Below the pieces are notes generated by a model. It saw only the letters and a program-made list of their open reading frames with translations. It searched no databases and had not been told where the DNA came from. The position numbers and the translations under genes are program-made. From an uncultured Glaciecola sp. (GTDB taxonomy: Bacteria > Pseudomonadota > Gammaproteobacteria > Enterobacterales > Alteromonadaceae), in contig CAKZLI010000021.1 of assembly GCA_937125395.1 (NCBI GenBank), positions 1 to 64,000 on the forward strand: a DNA stretch of 64,000 bases, written 5' to 3'. Positions 59,161 to 64,000 of the stretch are shown piece by piece (position 1 is the first letter of the stretch; each line of letters opens with the position of its first letter).

Positions 59161-60051
59161 TTAATCCAACTGACCAGTATGCATTTTGTGCCAATGAAAC
59201 GCGATATGTTGCTCGATGAAACTACTAATAAAGTAATAACTGTGATCATAGCCTTCGTGCATGTCTATCTGTACAGGATAGTGTGTTTGCGTCGCAGTGG
59301 CGATCAAATTTGGTGTCATCAACTGCTCACTCAAAAAATTATCCGCGTCACCTTGACTCACCATCATTGGCAGATAATCGGCTGGCTCAGCATGTTTCAT
59401 CAACTCACAAGTGTCATATTGCGCCCACTCATCTTGTGCACCACTGGAATCGCCCAAATATCCTGTTAAGGCTCGTATTCCCCAAGGGCATTGAGTTGGA
59501 TTGACAATCGGACTAAACGCCGAAGCACTGACGTATGCTTGCGGATTTCGTAGTGCGATCATCAACGCTCCATGCCCTCCCATGGAATGACCAATTACGG
59601 ATTTTTTTACCGTCACTGGAAAATGCGCTTCAATTAACGCCGGTAATTCATGCACAACATAATCATACATTTGGTAGTGTATATCGAATGGTGCCTGAGT
59701 TGCATTCACATAAAAACCAGCACCTTGACCAAAATCATACCCAGGATCATCTGGCACACCTTCGCCGCGAGGACTCGTATCTGGAGCCACAATAGCGATA
59801 CCGTATTGCGCAGCGTATTTTAACGCACCCGCTTTTTGCATGAAGTTTTCATCGGTACAGGTTAAACCTGATAACCAATATAAGACAGGCACGGGATGCT
59901 CAGCACTTGCCCCAGGGGGTAAATAGATGGCAAAACGCATCGTGCAGTGAGTCTTGCTCGAGTCATGGGTGTATTGCTGATGACATCCATCAAATACTTT
60001 AGTTGAAGAAACCTGCTTAAGCGCCGGCTTACTATTTGTGTTATTGGTCAT
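59161..60051 (-). CDS. fghA: S-formylglutathione hydrolase
   Basis: 296 aa esterase of glutathione-dependent formaldehyde detoxification, cleaving S-formylglutathione to formate and GSH. YWLSGLTCTDENFMQKAGA, APDTSPRGEGVPDDPGYDFG, nucleophile S156 in VIGHSMGGHGAL and late GYDHSYYFISSFIEQH with the catalytic His. E. coli has two such genes (frmB, yeiG); the partner dehydrogenase is not in this window, so I use fghA. Confidence 0.93.
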   Translation of the reverse strand: MTNNTNSKPALKQVSSTKVFDGCHQQYTHDSSKTHCTMRFAIYLPPGASAEHPVPVLYWLSGLTCTDENFMQKAGALKYAAQYGIAIVAPDTSPRGEGVPDDPGYDFGQGAGFYVNATQAPFDIHYQMYDYVVHELPALIEAHFPVTVKKSVIGHSMGGHGALMIALRNPQAYVSASAFSPIVNPTQCPWGIRALTGYLGDSSGAQDEWAQYDTCELMKHAEPADYLPMMVSQGDADNFLSEQLMTPNLIATATQTHYPVQIDMHEGYDHSYYFISSFIEQHIAFHWHKMHTGQLD

Positions 60052-60125
60052 AGTGGATCACACTCCGGATACGTTTGCCCGCATGCATTAACTCACATGC
60101 CTTAGTATAGGCTTGTTTAATAGAA

Positions 60126-60158
60126 AAACCCCTAATAACATAACATTATTAGGGGTTT
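60126..60158 (-). terminator. Rho-independent terminator of the giant surface gene
   Basis: AAACCCCTAATAA (60126-60138) and TTATTAGGGGTTT (60146-60158) form a perfect 13-bp stem with a 7-base loop; on the - strand GGGG is followed by TTTTT. It lies 31 bases after the stop at 60189. Confidence 0.88.
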
Positions 60159-60188
60159 AGACGTAAGTTTAATTAAACTATAAATACA

Positions 60189-63100
60189 CTATTTCATCCA
60201 TGTGGTACTGATAATTGTCTTACGATTAAATTTACTCACCTCATTACTGACAGAACTAATGACTTCAATAGCACTCGCAGGAATGCCATTGGAAATTAGA
60301 TATTCAGCAACGACTTTGGCACGTTGTCCTGCTAAATATCGGTTATACCGATTAAATTCTCGACCTTCACCTGACGTAAATGCATCAGCAAATCCTGCAA
60401 CGGTTAACTGCGTATTTTGATGGTAACTTGTTGCAACGGCCAATAATTGTTCTTTATCCGAATCGTTCAAATAGTGACTATCTGGTGCGAAATAAATATT
60501 CACATCATCAATCTCTGGATTCGAAATCGGCATATTGTTCGTTTGAGATTGAGTATCATCTTTGCGCGTGTCGGCAACTGGCACCTCTACTACTTGGGCC
60601 TCGACTACTTGGGCTGTAAGTGATGTATCAGAAATGGAAGTTTCAGCTACAACCATTGATGTGTTATTTGTAGGCTTTACCTCTGACTTAACAGTTGATG
60701 GTGACTTAACAGTAGATGGCATCGTTGCAAACGGTTGCCATTCAATATTTAAAGCCAGTCCATACACTCTATCATTATCAAAACGATAGCTTTGAGCGGA
60801 TAAAAACACATTAGTAGTCGAATTAACCTTATAACCTAATCCAGCTGAATACACTTTGGTTGAACCATTTCGCTCTACCTTTACTCTATCTGAATTGTTC
60901 GATACTGTACTAAACTCTTGAGTCCATAATTGATTTTCTATTAAAATCTGCGCATACACCGTTTCACTTAAATCAAAACGAGTACCTACACCAAAATATA
61001 AACCGTCACCGATAGTAGGCATCACATCACTAATCTGTTGTGATGCATTCTCAACACCTGGTGCAACAACTGTCCAAGAATTATCAACATCACCAAAATT
61101 ACGATAGCCCATGCTGAATATTAACGAATTATCGAGTAAATATTTAGCACCCAGCTCGTAGCCCATCGATACGTCATCATATTCAGATAATTCAATTCGA
61201 CTATCTATACCTGAATTCAGTAAATCACTTTTGCTGGTGCTATGCTGATGCACATTGGCACCTGCATTGAGTAACCACTGGCCACTAGTTTTACTCTCAG
61301 CCGCTTGAGCTTGCCCCATCATAGCGATTAACGCCACGATAGAGACACAACTCACTCTTCGCATCAAGATCAATAACCCTAACATAGCGATGAAGTAGGC
61401 GTTCAACGCACCACCAGATTTACTCGATTCAACCTGTTGTACAGTAAACACAGATACCGAAACAGACAGAAGACCGGTGCTTGTTACCCCTCCACTATCT
61501 CTCACAACATATTCAACATCATAGGTACCTGCATTCCCAATAGTAGGAGTATAGTGTAATTGGTTATTAACAATCGCTACTGAACCCTCTGCAGCTGATG
61601 CAGATACTAAGGTTAAGGTATCTCCATCTGCATCTGTATCATTCGCCAGTACATCGACCGTAACCGGCGTTTGGTCATCAGTTGACACTGAATCATTTAC
61701 TGTAACCGGTGGATTAGAGTTATGAATAGTGACATCAATAAAACCAAGTGTATTAATACCAGTTCCATTGGCAACAACATAGTTAATTCTGGCTTCACCT
61801 GATAACCCGACAGTAGGTGTAAAGTTTAGCTCACCCGTCGACTCATAGGTTACATCCCCAAATGAACTAAATGCATTGACTAATGATAATTCAGCATCAG
61901 ATGAACCTGTTATTCCTGATAATGTATTTATCGTTAATTCATTGGCTGTCACGCCGTCATTGAAGACAACACTAGGCGTTAAGGTCGGAAGTGACAATAT
62001 TTCACCTGAGTTAGACGAGATAGAGACACCACCTGGATCAATGACTGAACCATTCGCCAATGCATCTTTATCGTTATCGCCACCGTCTTCAAGGGCTAGT
62101 TTGATACACCAATAACCTTCAATCATGCCTTCTTCCCACAAACTGCTTTCAGGAGAAGGGCATAAACCAGGGGTACCATTACTTGAGTTGTCCATTACCC
62201 CTGGTGCAGAATAAATTACATTATTCGCATCAACAGTAAAATCACGCCATGCATCAGCTTCACCAAAATATTTTCGATATACCGGCGCATCTGGAATCGG
62301 CTGCTGTTGTGGAATAACAACATTAATAACTTGACCTGCAACAGGGATATTTACGACCTCAAACTCAAACAACCCGCCTACATTAGTATAATCATCATCA
62401 TTCGGTATTGCTGAGTTGAGTAATAGTGATTGGGCTTGACCATTTGCAAATGAAATCTGACCTAATCGAACTAATAAACCCGCGTCAACTTCGATCAAAT
62501 ATTCATCATTAATGGTTGGACGAGTTGGCAATACATTGCTCGCTGTAATATTATCCAAATAGTCTGGAATTCTATCACCATCAGTATCATTCGCTGTTTC
62601 GATAGCATCAACAATACCATCTCCATCAGAATCAGATGTGGTCGATAATTCCGGCATCGAATCTACTAACAATAGGTCTAAAGGTTGGCTAACACTATTA
62701 CCATTAGAATCTGTTACAACAACCGTTAATGCGTTATTTCCTGATGAAAGTTCAGATACATTAATGGTAATTTGTCCGTTTAACATATCTTGATCATCAA
62801 GTACAACGTCATCACTGTTAACGATACTCACTGTATAATTCTGAGTGTCATCCATGTCTTGTAAAGTCGTGTTAACGATAACTGTTGTTTGTGAACTATC
62901 AATGACTTGACGAGTCTCACCGGCTTGAGTGACTGATATATTCAACACTGGCATTACGGATGTTTCAGTAATTGTCAGTACCATCGACTCTGTAGCTAAC
63001 GCATTAACTGAATCGGCAAAGGAAACAACAATCGTTTCATCGCTCTCATCTATACTATCAACCTGAGTCACAATATTAATGGTAGCGTGTCGACCGGACT

Positions 63101-63392
63101 CAATCGTTAATGAACCTGACACTAAGTCATGGTCATTAGTTGAAGCGGTGCCAGCAACAGTAAAGTCAACTTGATAAGGATATTCTGGCGCATCACCATT
63201 TAGGAACACGTCTATAGTCCCGGCATTCCCTTCTTTGATGGCTTTATCGATACCAAATGAAACGAGTGGATGTACATCAATAACTTGTGAAACTGTCGAT
63301 GTATTACCCATATTATCTGTCGCATCACGATAAATAATATGACGTCCAGGAACTAATCGATCGATATTATTTATGGTACTAACTGCAACCAT
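60189..63392 (-). CDS. Giant surface protein, C-terminal part (Calx-beta, TSP3-like, cadherin-like, OmpA) downstream of a frameshift
   Basis: 1067 aa in this frame, the continuation of the gene at 63371-64000 after a frame break in an 8-bp repeat. Domain order: Calx-beta-like (about 45-140), Ig-like region, TSP3-like DSDGDGIVD/DTDGDRIPD (about 250-275), a region of beta repeats, a cadherin-like domain with DVLANDTDADGDTLT (about 570-650), a GlyGly-CTERM-like segment (SGG at 659, RR at 678), a nested signal peptide (677-697), an OM barrel (700-890), and an OmpA peptidoglycan-binding domain (about 955-1060) keeping D and R in GFADAF and GQRAK. Its own ATG at 63392 would give a product without signal peptide. 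Confidence 0.8.
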   Translation of the reverse strand: MVAVSTINNIDRLVPGRHIIYRDATDNMGNTSTVSQVIDVHPLVSFGIDKAIKEGNAGTIDVFLNGDAPEYPYQVDFTVAGTASTNDHDLVSGSLTIESGRHATINIVTQVDSIDESDETIVVSFADSVNALATESMVLTITETSVMPVLNISVTQAGETRQVIDSSQTTVIVNTTLQDMDDTQNYTVSIVNSDDVVLDDQDMLNGQITINVSELSSGNNALTVVVTDSNGNSVSQPLDLLLVDSMPELSTTSDSDGDGIVDAIETANDTDGDRIPDYLDNITASNVLPTRPTINDEYLIEVDAGLLVRLGQISFANGQAQSLLLNSAIPNDDDYTNVGGLFEFEVVNIPVAGQVINVVIPQQQPIPDAPVYRKYFGEADAWRDFTVDANNVIYSAPGVMDNSSNGTPGLCPSPESSLWEEGMIEGYWCIKLALEDGGDNDKDALANGSVIDPGGVSISSNSGEILSLPTLTPSVVFNDGVTANELTINTLSGITGSSDAELSLVNAFSSFGDVTYESTGELNFTPTVGLSGEARINYVVANGTGINTLGFIDVTIHNSNPPVTVNDSVSTDDQTPVTVDVLANDTDADGDTLTLVSASAAEGSVAIVNNQLHYTPTIGNAGTYDVEYVVRDSGGVTSTGLLSVSVSVFTVQQVESSKSGGALNAYFIAMLGLLILMRRVSCVSIVALIAMMGQAQAAESKTSGQWLLNAGANVHQHSTSKSDLLNSGIDSRIELSEYDDVSMGYELGAKYLLDNSLIFSMGYRNFGDVDNSWTVVAPGVENASQQISDVMPTIGDGLYFGVGTRFDLSETVYAQILIENQLWTQEFSTVSNNSDRVKVERNGSTKVYSAGLGYKVNSTTNVFLSAQSYRFDNDRVYGLALNIEWQPFATMPSTVKSPSTVKSEVKPTNNTSMVVAETSISDTSLTAQVVEAQVVEVPVADTRKDDTQSQTNNMPISNPEIDDVNIYFAPDSHYLNDSDKEQLLAVATSYHQNTQLTVAGFADAFTSGEGREFNRYNRYLAGQRAKVVAEYLISNGIPASAIEVISSVSNEVSKFNRKTIISTTWMK

Positions 63393-64000
63393 TTGACCAT
63401 TTGACCATTTGAATCAAGTGCTGTTACGCCTGTTAAATCAATAGGAGTATTCAATCCAAGTGCATTAAGTGTGATCGTAGTCGGTACATCAATCACCGGT
63501 GCGATCGTTTCATTTAATGTGTCTACCTGAACGTTTACTGTCGATGTAGTAATTACGCCAGCACCATTATCTACAGAATAAGTAATCACTGCAGTACCAG
63601 AGAAATTCTGAGGTGCAATAAATACTAACTCACCATCAACAATACTGATCTCACCTACAGCTGTTGAAGCCGAGACTAATGTGATTAAATCCGCATTCGG
63701 CATTGACGCAAAATCTGCTAATACATCAATAGTCGTTTCTAATGCATCACTCACTGGAATAGTCTGGGTTGATACTGGTATTGTCACTGCATTTGCACGG
63801 CTATCTAACACGCCATCGCCATTCGCATCGGCATCATCGGCATTAGTAATACCGTCACCGTCAATATCTGTATCAACAGAATCGTCAATTCCATCATTAT
63901 CCGTATCCATCGATAATGCTGAGTTACGCGGTGCTGAATCTAACGAATTAATAACACCATCACCATCAATGTCATTATCACGTGAATCAACTATACCATC
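63371..64000 (-). CDS. Giant surface protein, N-terminal part in window (frame ends early; runs off right edge)
   Basis: The reading frame is open from the right edge to the TAA at 63371, so the true start is outside the window. It has TSP3-type calcium loops (DSRDNDIDGDG, DTDNDGIDDSVDTDIDGDG, DANGDGVLDS), then a cadherin-like beta domain (ASMPNADLITLVSAS, YSVDNGAGVITTSTV) and ends ALDSNGQMVKWLQLVP. Removing one copy of the 8-bp repeat would join it to the downstream frame as ALDSNGQMVAVSTINN. Either a phase-off state, a real mutation or a sequence error. Confidence 0.78.
   Translation of the reverse strand, partial: DGIVDSRDNDIDGDGVINSLDSAPRNSALSMDTDNDGIDDSVDTDIDGDGITNADDADANGDGVLDSRANAVTIPVSTQTIPVSDALETTIDVLADFASMPNADLITLVSASTAVGEISIVDGELVFIAPQNFSGTAVITYSVDNGAGVITTSTVNVQVDTLNETIAPVIDVPTTITLNALGLNTPIDLTGVTALDSNGQMVKWLQLVP
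63388..63411. repeat. Three tandem copies of ACCATTTG at a frame break
   Basis: Three perfect copies of the 8-mer ACCATTTG lie exactly where the giant gene changes frame. As 8 is not a multiple of 3, copy number sets the frame: two copies (or five) restore one long reading frame, three do not. Confidence 0.9.

Noticed and set aside
60189..63392. The 1067-residue frame as a complete independent gene
   Set aside because: Its first ATG lies in the repeat, has no signal peptide, and the domain sequence continues seamlessly from the upstream frame if one repeat copy is removed.

Overview
The window reads as a 64 kb piece of a gammaproteobacterial chromosome, most likely a marine member of the Alteromonadales or a near relative. 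Reasons: the conserved blocks trxA|rhlB-gppA, tatABC, ubiE-ubiJ-ubiB, hslVU-ftsN-priA|rpmE, metJ|metF, rpoH-ftsXEY|rsmD and dksA-gluQ-pcnB-folK-panBC are all present; base composition is moderately AT-rich; and the genes include an NhaD antiporter, a PanP-type aspartate decarboxylase, a PD40-amidohydrolase and a GlyGly-CTERM-like tail, which I associate with marine gammaproteobacteria. I saw no rRNA, tRNA, insertion sequence, prophage or CRISPR array. Genus-level assignment is inference only.

Layout. 1-15 kb is housekeeping: the trxA start (cut by the window edge), rhlB-gppA, hemB, an exported protein, tatABC, an outer-membrane protein, ubiEJB, a 3-methyladenine glycosylase, oligopeptidase A and glutathione reductase. 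15-18.5 kb is one very large exported PD40-propeller/amidohydrolase. 18.5-26.2 kb is the accessory core. It holds a two-component pair (RR-HK) co-directional with a cupredoxin-like protein, a degenerate FTR1-like membrane protein and a small outer-membrane protein, followed by a second unit of TlpA thioredoxin, DUF4266 lipoprotein, DUF3570 protein and ApbE flavin transferase. Both units carry the same direct-repeat box of the PmrA type at nearly the same distance from the first ATG, which suggests one regulon. A lone LuxR-type HTH gene sits divergently beside it. 26.3-50.6 kb is again conserved core: proteolysis, division, replication restart, methionine control, heat-shock sigma, cell division ABC, RNA modification, polyadenylation, folate and pantothenate. 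50.6-60 kb holds panP (which supplies beta-alanine for panC), a degenerate EAL protein, a TrmB-like methyltransferase, yadGH, nhaD, a CNNM/CorC protein and S-formylglutathione hydrolase. 60.2-64 kb is the 3' part of a giant surface protein that runs off the right edge.

Most notable observations. (1) The two-operon, one-box extracytoplasmic redox/metal locus at 18.5-25.6 kb, with a flavinylation-like DGLTGAS motif in its DUF3570 protein. (2) A giant surface gene whose frame is broken by a third copy of an 8-bp tandem repeat; two copies would restore it. (3) pcnB apparently starting at a non-canonical AUC codon behind a strong Shine-Dalgarno, paralleling the AUU start known for E. coli pcnB. 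(4) A GlyGly-CTERM-like segment lying in the middle of a protein and sharing its Arg-Arg with a nested signal peptide. The only gene-free stretch over 300 bases is 25593-25959; it contains the regulator box, a small hairpin and a perfect 13-bp inverted repeat. All family calls come from reading the protein sequences against remembered family features; no search was run.
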